Assembly: GCA_030447525.1 (NCBI GenBank)
Contig: JAUJOR010000005.1
Span: forward strand, 248,001-312,000
DNA: 64,000 nucleotides
Origin: Chloroflexota bacterium
Lineage (GTDB): Bacteria; Chloroflexota; UBA11872; UBA12225
Direction: 5' to 3'
Part shown: positions 22,769 through 31,218 of the stretch, one piece after another
How positions within the stretch are numbered: the first letter of the stretch is position 1
Layout of the letters: every line of letters starts with the position of its first letter
Program-made: the position numbers and the translations under genes
The notes under the pieces: model-generated
What the model saw: the letters and a program-made list of their open reading frames with translations, nothing else
Databases searched by the model: none
Told to the model about the DNA's origin: nothing

Positions 22769-23368
22769 ATGGACATGGTCAATAACGGCTCGCGAGGAAC
22801 GACGATCGCCACGAGTGCAGCGAAGGCATCCAGCCCGGCGATCTGTGACCGCTGTGGGGCGCCGGTGACAGAGGGTGGCCGGGTGTGGCATCCCCAGGTG
22901 CCGGCCGGGACGTCTCCTCAGGCGAGGTTGCCTGGAGAGACGTTCGAGACGCTGTGCTCTGGCTGTCATCGGCGGGAGCGCCGCTCGGCGTACTTTCGGA
23001 GCTACTACGAGAGTCATAAGGATCGCATCTTAGACAAGAATAGGCGCTGGGCGCGTGACAACCGTGAGCGCCTGGTGCAGCTCAGGCGCGCCCGCCAGCT
23101 ACACCGCGCCAAGGCCCTGGACGAGCCCCGCCACTGCATGGACTGCGGCGAGGAGGTCGTGCGGGCAGCGCGTTGCCGGCGCTGCTACACCCGATTCCGC
23201 TACGCGACTGATCCGGAGTACCGTGTGCGGCGCCTGGCCACAACACGGCGCTGGTTGGAGCGGCGTCGCCTGGGCGCCGCCGTCCGGCCGGATGTAGGGG
23301 GAGCGGCCGGTGAGCGTCCCTCACGGCGCGCTGCTTCTAACGGCCCGCCGGACGCGCTCTCCGCCTAG
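22769..23368 (+). CDS. Cysteine-rich, zinc-binding-type basic protein
   Basis: 199 residues from ATG 22769, after GGGGCGGGG. Four Cys pairs are visible: CDRCGAPV, LCSGCHRRE, HCMDCGEEV and CRRCYTRF. Between them are strongly basic helices (SYYESHKDRILDKNRRWARD, RLVQLRRARQL; and YRVRRLATTRRWLERRRLG after the last pair). The pattern resembles paired zinc fingers of nucleic-acid-binding proteins, with an HNH-like spacing in the first pair of motifs but no clear catalytic His-Asn. DNA or RNA binding is likely; nothing more can be said. Confidence 0.55.
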   Translation: MDMVNNGSRGTTIATSAAKASSPAICDRCGAPVTEGGRVWHPQVPAGTSPQARLPGETFETLCSGCHRRERRSAYFRSYYESHKDRILDKNRRWARDNRERLVQLRRARQLHRAKALDEPRHCMDCGEEVVRAARCRRCYTRFRYATDPEYRVRRLATTRRWLERRRLGAAVRPDVGGAAGERPSRRAASNGPPDALSA

Positions 23369-23665
23369 CGCCCCCTCGCACGTCCAGCAAGTCCCCCCCG
23401 GGAGGATCTCCGGATCATTCCCGGGGGCCGTCCCCCGCCCCTGCGCCTGCGCTGGCGCCCAGGAGGTAGGGCAGCCAAGGTCGGGCCGAGCTTCCGGGGA
23501 TGCGCCCGCCCTGAACGGGCCTTGGCAGAGGCATGGCCGGCCGTGCTAAGACAGTAGAGAGCACCTTCGGCATGCGGGTGCCTGCCGCTCCATCGCCCCT
23601 CGCCCTCTCGGACCACATGGCAAGAGGGACGGAAGTACCCAGGAGGGCATATACAGGAGGGAGTC
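23369..23665. other. Intergenic, no gene seen
   Basis: 297 bp between the cysteine-rich gene and the TIM-barrel gene. No convincing frame or RNA gene is visible. The end carries the ribosome site of the next gene (AGGAGGGAGT before ATG 23666). Confidence 0.4.
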
Positions 23666-24502
23666 ATGCGCTTCGGCTTTAATCCTGGTATCGAGGCCCA
23701 TACGAAACGGGACATGGTGTACCGCCTGCGGTCGGCGCTGGAGACGGCGCAAGAGCTGGGCTTCGACGTGATCGAAGTGTCGCTGACGGAGCGGATGTTT
23801 GAGCTGGGCCTGCGCACCGTTTTCGCCGGAGAGCTCCTGGACGTGTTGCAGAGCGCGCGGCAGCGCTTCCATCTGCACCTGTTCCCGCCCGACCCGCAGA
23901 GTAAAGACCCGGGGATCAGTAATCCCAGCCCCTACCCACGAAGCCTCCAGCTGCGGCGCCTCATCCAGGTGATCGAGTTCTTCGAAGCCAACCATGCCAT
24001 GCAGCTGTATCTGATCCACGCCGGCTGGCGCACCTCCGCTTTCGAGACCCACCTCAAGGCCTTGCGGCGCAGCTTGGACGCCTTAGAGACGCTCTATCCC
24101 GGGGTACCAATCGCCCTCAAGAATGACTGGCCGGGTGCCGTCCTCGCCCAGCCAAACGACTTCCTGGAGCTGCTGGAAGCGGCGCCGAACCTACGGTACG
24201 TCTTCAATACCGGGCTGGGCTATCACGCCGTGAACTACAACCCTGAAGCCTACTCGTGGTTGCTCCGCAGCCTGGGACGCTTCGAGGACCGCCTGGCGGA
24301 GATCCAGTGGAGCAACGGGGCGCCCGGCGTAGGACTGAATCGCCCTCTGCATCTGATGCTGGACCGGGGCCTGGACATCAACCGGACAATCCGCACCATC
24401 GGGCGGAACCCGGCCATCGTGCACCTCTTTGGCACCGTGGAGGGCAATCTCCCGGCCCTGGCCCGAGAGCGGCGGGCGGTCTACAACAGCGCCCGACTTT
24501 GA
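23666..24502 (+). CDS. Xylose-isomerase-like TIM-barrel (AP endonuclease 2 family) protein
   Basis: 278 residues, start set by AGGAGGGAGTC. RFGFNPGIEAHTK begins the barrel; ELGFDVIEVSL, RFHLHLFPPDP (His on strand), QLYLIHAGWRT, IALKNDWPGAVL, LRYVFNTGLGYHAV and AEIQWSNGAPG follow at barrel-strand spacing. Metal-ligand positions seen in sugar isomerases/epimerases or endonuclease IV are only partly kept, so the chemistry is uncertain. It lies 35 bp before mnmE in the same direction and may be cotranscribed. Confidence 0.65.
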   Translation: MRFGFNPGIEAHTKRDMVYRLRSALETAQELGFDVIEVSLTERMFELGLRTVFAGELLDVLQSARQRFHLHLFPPDPQSKDPGISNPSPYPRSLQLRRLIQVIEFFEANHAMQLYLIHAGWRTSAFETHLKALRRSLDALETLYPGVPIALKNDWPGAVLAQPNDFLELLEAAPNLRYVFNTGLGYHAVNYNPEAYSWLLRSLGRFEDRLAEIQWSNGAPGVGLNRPLHLMLDRGLDINRTIRTIGRNPAIVHLFGTVEGNLPALARERRAVYNSARL

Positions 24503-24537
24503 CGCCCGGCCGACCAGGACGCGCACGGCTGGCAGGC

Positions 24538-25938
24538 ATGACCCGGTTGCGCCTGGACGACACGATCGCCGCCGTGGCCACAGGGCCCGGCGAGGGGGCC
24601 GTCGGGATGGTGCGCCTGAGCGGGCCGCAGGCCCTGGCCATCACTCGGGGGTTGTTTCGCCGCCGGCGGCGGCGCGGGGCGTGGCAGTCGCACCGTCTTT
24701 ACTATGGCCTGGTCGTTGACCCGCGGACCGGCCGGGCGGTAGACGAAGCTATGGCGGCCTATATGCGCGCCCCCCATACCTACACGCGCCAGGACGTGGT
24801 GGAGATCACCGGTCACGGCGGGGCCGCCGGTGTGCGCGAAATCCTGCGCCTCGCCATCGCCGGGGGCGCCCGTGCCGCGGAGCGGGGGGAGATGACCCTA
24901 CGGGCCTTCCTGTCTGGCCGTATCGACCTGGCCCAGGCGGAGGCTGTGCTGGATGCCGTGCGGGCGCGCACGCCGGGCGCCCTGTCCCTGGCTACGGGGC
25001 AGCTCGCCGGGGGGCTGTCGCGGCAGGTGTCGGCCGTGCGCTGTGACCTGGTGGCTGTTCTGGCCCACCTGGAAGCGACGATCGACTTTTCCGAAGACGA
25101 CGTCCCCCCGGCGGACCCGGAAGTCCTGGCCGCCGCCCTGGCCGGCGCCGGGGAGGCCCTGGCCGCCCTGTTGGAGACGGCCCGGGCCGGGCAGGTGCAT
25201 CGCGATGGCGTACGGGTAGCCATCGTCGGCCGGCCGAACGTCGGCAAGAGCAGCCTGCTGAACGCCCTGCTGCAGCAGGAGCGGGCCATCGTCACGCCCA
25301 TTCCAGGGACGACGCGAGACGTGATCGAGGAGACCCTCGATCTACAGGGCGTGCCGGCAGTGCTCCTTGACACCGCCGGAATCGCCGAGACGGGGGACGT
25401 CGTCGAGCGACTCGGCGTTGCCCGCAGCCAGGAAGCCGCCCTCGGCGCCGACCTGGCCCTGCTCGTCCTGGACGGGAGTCGTCCCCTCGGCGAGGAGGAC
25501 GGCGTCGTGGCCGCTCTGATCCGCCGGCGCCCCCAGCCGTGCGGCGCGCTGATGGTGCTGAACAAGGCCGACCTCCCCGCCGTGGTAGACGACGAGGCGG
25601 TTGCCCCCTTGCTGCCCGGAGCGCCGGTGGTTAGCGTTTCTTCGGTCACCGGGGCGGGGTTGACCCCCCTGCGGGAGGCGCTGCGCGCTGCGGCCCTGGG
25701 TGGGATATCCCTGGATGGCCAGGAATCCGTGGTCAGTAGCGCAAGGCACCGCTATGCCCTGGAGCGAGCCAGGGCGGCGCTCGCGGACGCAGCCGGGGCG
25801 CTCGACGCCGGGCTGCCGGCGGACTGCCTGTGCACCGATCTCCGCGCCTGCATCGCCGCCTTGGGCGAGATTACCGGCGAGAGCGTCACCGAAGACGTCT
25901 TGACCGAGATCTTCAGCCGGTTCTGTATTGGCAAGTAG
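24538..25938 (+). CDS. mnmE: tRNA modification GTPase MnmE
   Basis: 466 residues from ATG 24538. The N-terminal folate-binding domain starts with DDTIAAVATGPGEGAVGMVR and contains RAPHTYTRQDVVEITGHGG. The G domain has GRPNVGKSSLLNALL (P-loop), IPGTTRDVIEE (switch I), LLDTAGIAETGD (G3) and NKAD (G4). The C-terminal FCIGK carries the cysteine typical of the family. With MnmG (not in the window) it modifies U34 of certain tRNAs (cmnm5U) in the cytoplasm. Confidence 0.97.
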   Translation: MTRLRLDDTIAAVATGPGEGAVGMVRLSGPQALAITRGLFRRRRRRGAWQSHRLYYGLVVDPRTGRAVDEAMAAYMRAPHTYTRQDVVEITGHGGAAGVREILRLAIAGGARAAERGEMTLRAFLSGRIDLAQAEAVLDAVRARTPGALSLATGQLAGGLSRQVSAVRCDLVAVLAHLEATIDFSEDDVPPADPEVLAAALAGAGEALAALLETARAGQVHRDGVRVAIVGRPNVGKSSLLNALLQQERAIVTPIPGTTRDVIEETLDLQGVPAVLLDTAGIAETGDVVERLGVARSQEAALGADLALLVLDGSRPLGEEDGVVAALIRRRPQPCGALMVLNKADLPAVVDDEAVAPLLPGAPVVSVSSVTGAGLTPLREALRAAALGGISLDGQESVVSSARHRYALERARAALADAAGALDAGLPADCLCTDLRACIAALGEITGESVTEDVLTEIFSRFCIGK

Positions 25939-26262
25939 CCGTACTGCCCTGATTGCCACCCGTTCTGCGTCTTCAGGAGTGGTGGGGGCACCCCCGCCCC
26001 GGCCGCGGGCATCCCGGCCGCGGGCCCTCCTGCCAGGAGATCCTGTACCGTGCGCCGTACTTTGCTGGCGGTTCTGGTCGTGGGGTACTATTGACCGCAG
26101 GGGAGAGGGCCACCGGCGTCCCCCCATAGGTGGCGATACTGTCCCGGCTTGCGTCAGGCAGACCGAGCGCAGCCAGTGCCGTCCTATGGAGAGTCCGTCC
26201 CATCCGCCGGCCGGTCGCTGTGGCGGAGATCAAGGCCGAGTGATGAGTAGCCGGAGGCTTCG
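25939..26262. other. Intergenic, no gene seen
   Basis: 324 bp after mnmE. A 13-bp direct repeat CCCGGCCGCGGGC occurs at 25998-26010 and 26013-26025. Open frames on the minus strand lack domain features and look like shadows. Confidence 0.4.
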
Positions 26263-26640
26263 TTGAGTTCCAGACGTTCCCCGCGCGGGCCAGGGGGCGG
26301 GCCGCGGGGGCCCATGAATCCTTCGCCTGCCGGTGCGGGCGATGATACCCCAGCGCAGACGAACTTGGGCCTTCTCTTACAGCGAGCTCTGGCGGCGCAG
26401 CAGACGACTGAGGCCCCGGAGCAGGAGCAGCCGGTGCTACCGGCAGAAGAGCCTGGCAAAGGGACAAAGCTGTGCGCTGATTGCTGGAACGCACTGACGT
26501 TCAAGGACGGCGCCGGCCGGCAGATGGCCCGTTGCGCCCTGGACCTATGGGTGAAACCGGCCTATAGCTATGAGGACTTGAACAATCATCGAGTCCGCCG
26601 CTGGCACGCCGATTGCCCGGCCTACGACGACAGCGAGTAA
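26263..26640 (+). CDS. Small Cys-containing protein, uncharacterised
   Basis: 125 residues from TTG 26263, placed 5 bp after a CGGAGG site; ATG 26314 is the alternative start. The N-terminal half is Pro/Gly/Gln-rich and disordered. The C-terminal half, KLCADCWNALTFKDGAGRQM, ARCALDLWV and RVRRWHADCPAYDDSE, holds C-x2-C, a third Cys and a His/Cys pair that could bind zinc. No family recognised. Confidence 0.5.
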   Translation: MSSRRSPRGPGGGPRGPMNPSPAGAGDDTPAQTNLGLLLQRALAAQQTTEAPEQEQPVLPAEEPGKGTKLCADCWNALTFKDGAGRQMARCALDLWVKPAYSYEDLNNHRVRRWHADCPAYDDSE

Positions 26641-26691
26641 CCCCCGGCGCCTTCCCATTCGGTCGAGGGCGCCGGCCGGGCCTGGCAGCAG

Positions 26692-26793
26692 GGCGGCACA
26701 GCAGCCAGGAGGGGCAGGGCTCGGCGGCACGGCGGCACAGCAGCCGAGAGGGGCAGGGCTCGGCGGCACGGCGGCACAGCAGCCGGGAGGGGG
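26692..26793 (+). repeat. 39-bp tandem repeat (2.6 copies) ending in a ribosome binding site
   Basis: Units start at 26692, 26731 and 26770 with GGCGGCACAGCAGCC followed by AGGAGGGG, GAGAGGGG or GGGAGGGGG. The third, partial unit supplies the Shine-Dalgarno site 0-4 bp from the transaldolase ATG at 26794, so the repeat unit carries a copy of the translation signal. Confidence 0.85.
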
Positions 26794-28008
26794 ATGAAAG
26801 TGGTCGCGATTGAGGTTGTCCCCAGCGCGCTGGAGCGCATGTCCGCTACCCACAGCGGACTCGAGGTATGGTGGGACTCTTCACCGCTGGTCTTCGAGGC
26901 CTGGCGCCAGGAGATGTTGGGCCCGCTGGCCGGAGAAGTCCGTGAGCGCCGTAGCGCTCAGCTGGACCGCCTCTTCAACGCCGCCAAGCCGGCGCAAAGC
27001 GTCTTCGTCGGCGTTACCAGCAACCCCCCGCTTTCGGTGCAAGCCATCCAGGCGGACACTCAGACCTGGAACGCCTGGATTGACGACCTCGTCCGCCGGC
27101 AGCCTGAAGCGACGGCCGAAGACCTGTTCTGGCCGGTGTACCGCGAGGTGGTGCAGCGGGGGGCGGCGGTCGTGCGGCCCCTCTTCATCGCCTCGGGTCA
27201 GCGGCGGGGCTACCTCAGTGGACAGGTCGATCCTCGGGTCTACGACGATCTGCAGGAGATGGTGCGCCAGTCGTTGCAGATGCACCAGGTGGCCCCTAAC
27301 GTCATGGTCAAGCTCCCGGGGACAAAAAAAGGCATCCTGGCCATCGAGCTGGTCACGGCCATGGGCGTGCCCACTAACGCCACGCTGGTGTTCACCCTAC
27401 CGCAGATGATCCAGGTGGCAGAGGCGGTCAGGCGGGGCCTGGCACGGGCCCGCGCCAGCGGGGTGGATCTCTCTCGCTGGCGTTCGGTGTGCACCATGAT
27501 GCTAGGACGTTTCGAAGACGCCAAGCCGATGAAGGAGCAGGCCGCCCAACGGGGGATCGAGCTGACGGAGAGCGACGTCCGCTGGGCCGGCCCGGCCATC
27601 TTCAAGGCGGCCTACCGCCTCTATCAGGAGCGTGGCTACGAGTCTAAGTGCCTGGCGGCCTCGATGCGCCTCGGTCCCACCGTAGATGGCCGGCAGACGG
27701 TGCGCCACCTGGAGGAGCTCGCCGGGGGCGAGGTAGTGGCCACGATCTTCCCTAATATCGTGCAGGCCTGGATGGAACACTACGAGGATCGCCAGATAGA
27801 GCCCCGCGTGGACGTGCCGGCGCCGGACGGTGTGATGGAGAAGCTTCTCCAGATCCCCTACTTCCGGTCGGCGTACGAAGAGCAGGGGCTGACGGTGGAC
27901 GAGTTCGAGACGCACGCCGCCGTCCTGGAGACATCCACCGCCTTTCTGCAGGCCAGCGCCGATCTACTCTCCTGCATCCAGGGACGCATCGACGCCGCCG
28001 GGGCGTAA
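26794..28008 (+). CDS. Transaldolase-family protein
   Basis: 404 residues. FVGVTSNPPLSVQAI is the family entry; VSPxL-type equivalents follow with RPLFIASGQRRGYLSGQVDP. VAPNVMVKLPGTKKGILAIE contains the Schiff-base Lys, and NATLVFTLPQMIQVAEAV the downstream strand. It is longer than classic TalB (about 316) and closer to the long TalA/Tal-type-3-like enzymes. In the non-oxidative pentose phosphate pathway it moves a dihydroxyacetone unit from sedoheptulose 7-phosphate to glyceraldehyde 3-phosphate. A 94-nt repeated element follows the gene. Confidence 0.8.
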   Translation: MKVVAIEVVPSALERMSATHSGLEVWWDSSPLVFEAWRQEMLGPLAGEVRERRSAQLDRLFNAAKPAQSVFVGVTSNPPLSVQAIQADTQTWNAWIDDLVRRQPEATAEDLFWPVYREVVQRGAAVVRPLFIASGQRRGYLSGQVDPRVYDDLQEMVRQSLQMHQVAPNVMVKLPGTKKGILAIELVTAMGVPTNATLVFTLPQMIQVAEAVRRGLARARASGVDLSRWRSVCTMMLGRFEDAKPMKEQAAQRGIELTESDVRWAGPAIFKAAYRLYQERGYESKCLAASMRLGPTVDGRQTVRHLEELAGGEVVATIFPNIVQAWMEHYEDRQIEPRVDVPAPDGVMEKLLQIPYFRSAYEEQGLTVDEFETHAAVLETSTAFLQASADLLSCIQGRIDAAGA

Positions 28009-28069
28009 GTCCCCTCTCCCGTGCTGCCCGGGGCGACAATCCGTTCAGGCCCAGCCCCACCTACACCAG

Positions 28070-28163
28070 TTGAATCCCTTGTCCCCGGCGGGGCACCAGC
28101 TGGGTATGAGCTGGGAAGGCTGTACCGCCCGGTCGCTGGACCGGTAGGGCGGGTTCTCACCAG
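28070..28163 (+). repeat. 94-nt intergenic element, copy C
   Basis: It starts TTGAATCCCTTG, with core CCCCGGCGGGGCACCAGC, and ends GTTCTCACCAG. It aligns without gaps to 55109-55202 and 61629-61722 on the minus strand; about 70 of 94 positions match copy A. It begins 62 bp after the transaldolase stop on the same strand. Its 3-prime half can form a strong hairpin (CCGCCC with GGGCGG, inner GGTC with GACC) not shared in detail by the other copies. Confidence 0.7.
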
Positions 28164-28197
28164 GGAGACGGGGGGAGGTCAGCTGGGCACGGTGTGC

Positions 28198-29562
28198 CTA
28201 GTCCTGGGCCTGGAGCGGGAGCCAGACGCTAAGACGCAGTCCGGCGCCGCCGTGCGGCGACGGGCTGTCTGCCCAGGCACGTCCGCCATGGGCTTCGGCG
28301 GCCCCGCGGACGATGTACAGGCCCAGCGGGGCGAGGGACGGGCTGGTGCCCTCAGGCGCCTCCACTACCAATTGTCTGAAGAGATTGTCTCGCTCCTCCG
28401 GCTCCAACACCACACTGGCGTCCTCCACGACCAAGAGCACGCCATCGCCATCGCCAATGACCCGTACATCAACGGGATGGCGGGCGTCCGACCGGGTGAC
28501 GGCGAACTCCAACAACCCGTAGGCCATCTGTGTCAGGCGGGTGATATCGGCCTGAATCAGGGGGCCGGCTGCGGGCGCTGATACATGGATCGCCGGGGCA
28601 TATGGGCTGGCCTGAAGCGAGCCGGCGGCTTGACGCACGATCTGCCCGACGTCCGCCGTAGTGCGCCGTAAGGGCATGCGCCGTGTCTGGATGCGGGCCA
28701 CGTCTAACACCAGCTCCGTCAGGCCGGCCAGGCGGTCTGCCTGCTGGATGATGGTCTCCAGGCCGGTGCGTTGCAGGGGGGTGTAGATGGCGTTGCGCTG
28801 GCGCAAGAGGAGCTGGGCGTAGCCGCGAATGGCGGCCAGGGGAGTGCGCAGGTCGTGCGCGGCCAGGGAAAGGAACTGCTGCTGCTCGCGTTGATCGCGC
28901 TCCTGGGCGGTCAGACGCCCGCCGAGGTGCACGGTGCGGAGGGCCAGCCCGGTGAGAGCGGCTATCGTCGCCACCCCGTGCCTGAGGTCGGCAAACGAGC
29001 CTGCCCCACCCGCCGGCGGGGCCTCCGGCGCTTCGGGTGCCCTGCCGTCATTGGTGGCGCCGGAGCGCGTCAGCACGAGGGCCAGTAGGCCGCTGCCGGC
29101 CTCTCCGGCGTCCACCTCTGCCTCCAGCACCGTTGCGCCGGCGGAACCCCCATCCAGGCCCTCCTCGGAATGCCACGTTCGTGACCATGGCCTGTCCGAT
29201 GCAGTGGATCGCGCGTTGCCGGGCGCTCCGGGAGGGACCGGCGCACCGAGGTCCAGACCCTGGTCCTGACCAAGGTCCAGGAGCGGCTCATCTCGTCCCT
29301 GCATGCTGCCAGGTTGACCCATGCGTGCCCCGCCGATGGCGCGTTTCTCATAGCGCCCTCGGGCGCGCTGGGCCCACACCGCCGCCACCGCTGGGGATGG
29401 ACCGGCCGCCTGGATGTGCCAGGTGTCGTCCTGGAGGTCGTGTAGCGCAGCCACAGCGATGCCCCCCAGTAGCAAGCCGGCGGCATCGCCGGCTGCAACG
29501 GCCAGCATCTCTTCGATGTCCGCGGCGGCGGTCAGACGCCGGCCGAGGGAGATAGGTTCCAT
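28198..29562 (-). CDS. GAF-domain sensor histidine kinase with degenerate ATP-binding site
   Basis: 454 residues. Residues 1-200 look like a GAF sensor (AAADIEEMLAVAAGDAAGLL). No membrane span is evident. The HisKA domain has QQQFLSLAAHDLRTPLAAIR with the phosphorylatable His. The ATPase domain is odd: where a NxxxNAxxxS N-box is expected there is MAYGLLEFAVTRSDA, and the DxGxG box reads VEDASVVLEPEE; only the last box, LGLYIVRGAAEAHGGR, is kept. Autophosphorylation is therefore doubtful. No response regulator is adjacent. A 15-bp tandem repeat lies just upstream of the start. Confidence 0.75.
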   Translation of the reverse strand: MEPISLGRRLTAAADIEEMLAVAAGDAAGLLLGGIAVAALHDLQDDTWHIQAAGPSPAVAAVWAQRARGRYEKRAIGGARMGQPGSMQGRDEPLLDLGQDQGLDLGAPVPPGAPGNARSTASDRPWSRTWHSEEGLDGGSAGATVLEAEVDAGEAGSGLLALVLTRSGATNDGRAPEAPEAPPAGGAGSFADLRHGVATIAALTGLALRTVHLGGRLTAQERDQREQQQFLSLAAHDLRTPLAAIRGYAQLLLRQRNAIYTPLQRTGLETIIQQADRLAGLTELVLDVARIQTRRMPLRRTTADVGQIVRQAAGSLQASPYAPAIHVSAPAAGPLIQADITRLTQMAYGLLEFAVTRSDARHPVDVRVIGDGDGVLLVVEDASVVLEPEERDNLFRQLVVEAPEGTSPSLAPLGLYIVRGAAEAHGGRAWADSPSPHGGAGLRLSVWLPLQAQD

Positions 29563-29575
29563 CGATCTCTGTCCG

Positions 29576-29646
29576 GTCTGCGCCTGTGTAGTCTGCGCCT
29601 GTGTAGTCTGCGCCTGTGTAGTCTGCGCCTGTGTAGTCTGCGTCAG
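29576..29646. repeat. 15-bp tandem repeat upstream of the sensor kinase
   Basis: GTCTGCGCCTGTGTA is repeated four times exactly (29576-29635), then partly (GTCTGCGTCAG). It begins 14 bp upstream of the kinase ATG, in its presumed leader or promoter. Exact copies suggest recent slippage. Confidence 0.9.
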
Positions 29647-29810
29647 CCGCCCCTCACAGTGCCATCAGCGGCCCTGCCGGCGGCATAGTCGTGTGCCGGT
29701 CAGCCCTATCCTGGTCGCCAGCTGAATGGCACCGCTACGCCCCCCATCCGCTTGCGTCCGGCGCCGCCCAGCGCCTAGACTCGGTGGCTGATCCCGTCAA
29801 AGGAACATGC

Positions 29811-31046
29811 ATGACTCCCTCGATGGCCAATCCCGCTCTCGCATCCGCTTCCACAGGCGCGACCGGTACGCTGGCCACGCCCCATGCCGTTCTCTCCCGC
29901 CGCTTGCAGGGCCTCGCTCCGTCCCCCACCATCTCCTGGAGCGCTCGAGCCAAGGCCCTGGCAAGGCAAGGGGCCAACGTCCTCGACCTCACCCTGGGTG
30001 AGCCGGACTTTGACACCTTTCCGCACGTCAAGGCAGCCGCCGAAAAGGCCATCCGGGACGGGAAGACAAAGTACACACCTGCAGGCGGCGTGCCAGAGTT
30101 GAAACAGGCTGTCTGCGACAAATTCAGCCGCGAGAACAACGTTGAATATCGCCCCGAGGAGATCGTCGTCTGCGTTGGGGGCAAGCAGGCCCTCTACAAT
30201 GTCATGCTGGCGCTATGCGACCCCGGTGACGAAGTGCTCGTGCCGGTACCGACCTGGCCCACGTTCGCGGAGCAGATTGCCTTTGTGGGGGCCGTCCCGG
30301 TGCACGTCCCGCTCGCCCCTGACCACCGGCTCCGGGCGAGTGATCTAGAAGGGCACCTCACCCCCCGCACGCGGGCGGTGATCCTCAATAGTCCGTCCAA
30401 TCCCACCGGGGCGGTCATGCGTCCGGAGGACGTCCGCCGCGTCACGGAGCTGGCTATCTCCCGCGGCATCTACGTCGTTTCAGACGAAACCTACGAGCAC
30501 TTCCTCTACGGCGAGGCACAGCACCTCACCCCGGCCGCACTCGGACCGCAGGCCAAGGCCTGGACAATCGAGGTCAACACCGTCTCCAAGACCTATGCCA
30601 TGACCGGCTGGCGTATCGGCTATCTCGCCGCCCGGCCGGAGATTGTCAGCGCCGTGGACGGGCTGATGAGTCAGACGACCTCCAACGCCTGCTCTATCGC
30701 CCAGTGGGCCGCTATCGCCGCGTTGAGCGGGCCGCAAGACAGTGTGCGGGAGATGGTGGGGGCCTTCGCTCAGCGACGCCAGCGCTTTATCGACGGCCTG
30801 CACGCCCTCGGCTTCGACTGCGCTTGGCCGGACGGGGCTTTCTACGCTTACGTGCGCGTCCCCCAGGCTGAGGGGGGAGGGGCCGGGGACTCTACCGCCT
30901 TCGCCACGCGCCTGATGGAGGAGGGACACATGGCCACCGTTCCCGGCAGCGCCTTCTTCGACGAGGGCTCCCTGCGTATCAGCTACGCTGCGTCTCAGGC
31001 GGTGCTAGACGAGGCCCTGGAGCGCCTCAGGCCCTTCGCTCCCTGA
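29811..31046 (+). CDS. Class I aminotransferase, aspartate aminotransferase-like
   Basis: 411 residues; ATG 29811 follows AAAGGAACATGC. ANVLDLTLGEPDFDTFPHVK and KYTPAGGVPELKQAVCDKF are typical of the I-gamma/I-beta AspAT group; NSPSNPTGAV provides the PLP-contact Asn, SDETYEHFLY the Asp and Tyr, NTVSKTYAMTGWRIGYL the Schiff-base Lys, and EGSLRISYA the carboxylate-binding Arg. It transfers amino groups between aspartate (or another amino acid) and 2-oxoglutarate in the cytoplasm. The true substrate range cannot be set. Confidence 0.9.
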   Translation: MTPSMANPALASASTGATGTLATPHAVLSRRLQGLAPSPTISWSARAKALARQGANVLDLTLGEPDFDTFPHVKAAAEKAIRDGKTKYTPAGGVPELKQAVCDKFSRENNVEYRPEEIVVCVGGKQALYNVMLALCDPGDEVLVPVPTWPTFAEQIAFVGAVPVHVPLAPDHRLRASDLEGHLTPRTRAVILNSPSNPTGAVMRPEDVRRVTELAISRGIYVVSDETYEHFLYGEAQHLTPAALGPQAKAWTIEVNTVSKTYAMTGWRIGYLAARPEIVSAVDGLMSQTTSNACSIAQWAAIAALSGPQDSVREMVGAFAQRRQRFIDGLHALGFDCAWPDGAFYAYVRVPQAEGGGAGDSTAFATRLMEEGHMATVPGSAFFDEGSLRISYAASQAVLDEALERLRPFAP

Positions 31047-31218
31047 TCCCAGCCCCTGCTTCGCGCCCCCTGTGGGCGTTTTCCGACGGGGCACCGACCC
31101 GGCATGGCCGCGTCTGCGGGCCGGAGACCGTCGGGGCCCATGATCGCGCCGCGGGCAAGATTGACGGCAGAGGCGTCTGCCATCTATGGTACGGAGGAGA
31201 GCAGGTTCACATCAGACG

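Noticed and set aside
25973-26494. 173-codon minus-strand frame after mnmE
   Set aside because: Pro/Arg/Ser-rich composition with no recognisable motif, overlapping the better-supported Cys-containing gene on the plus strand.
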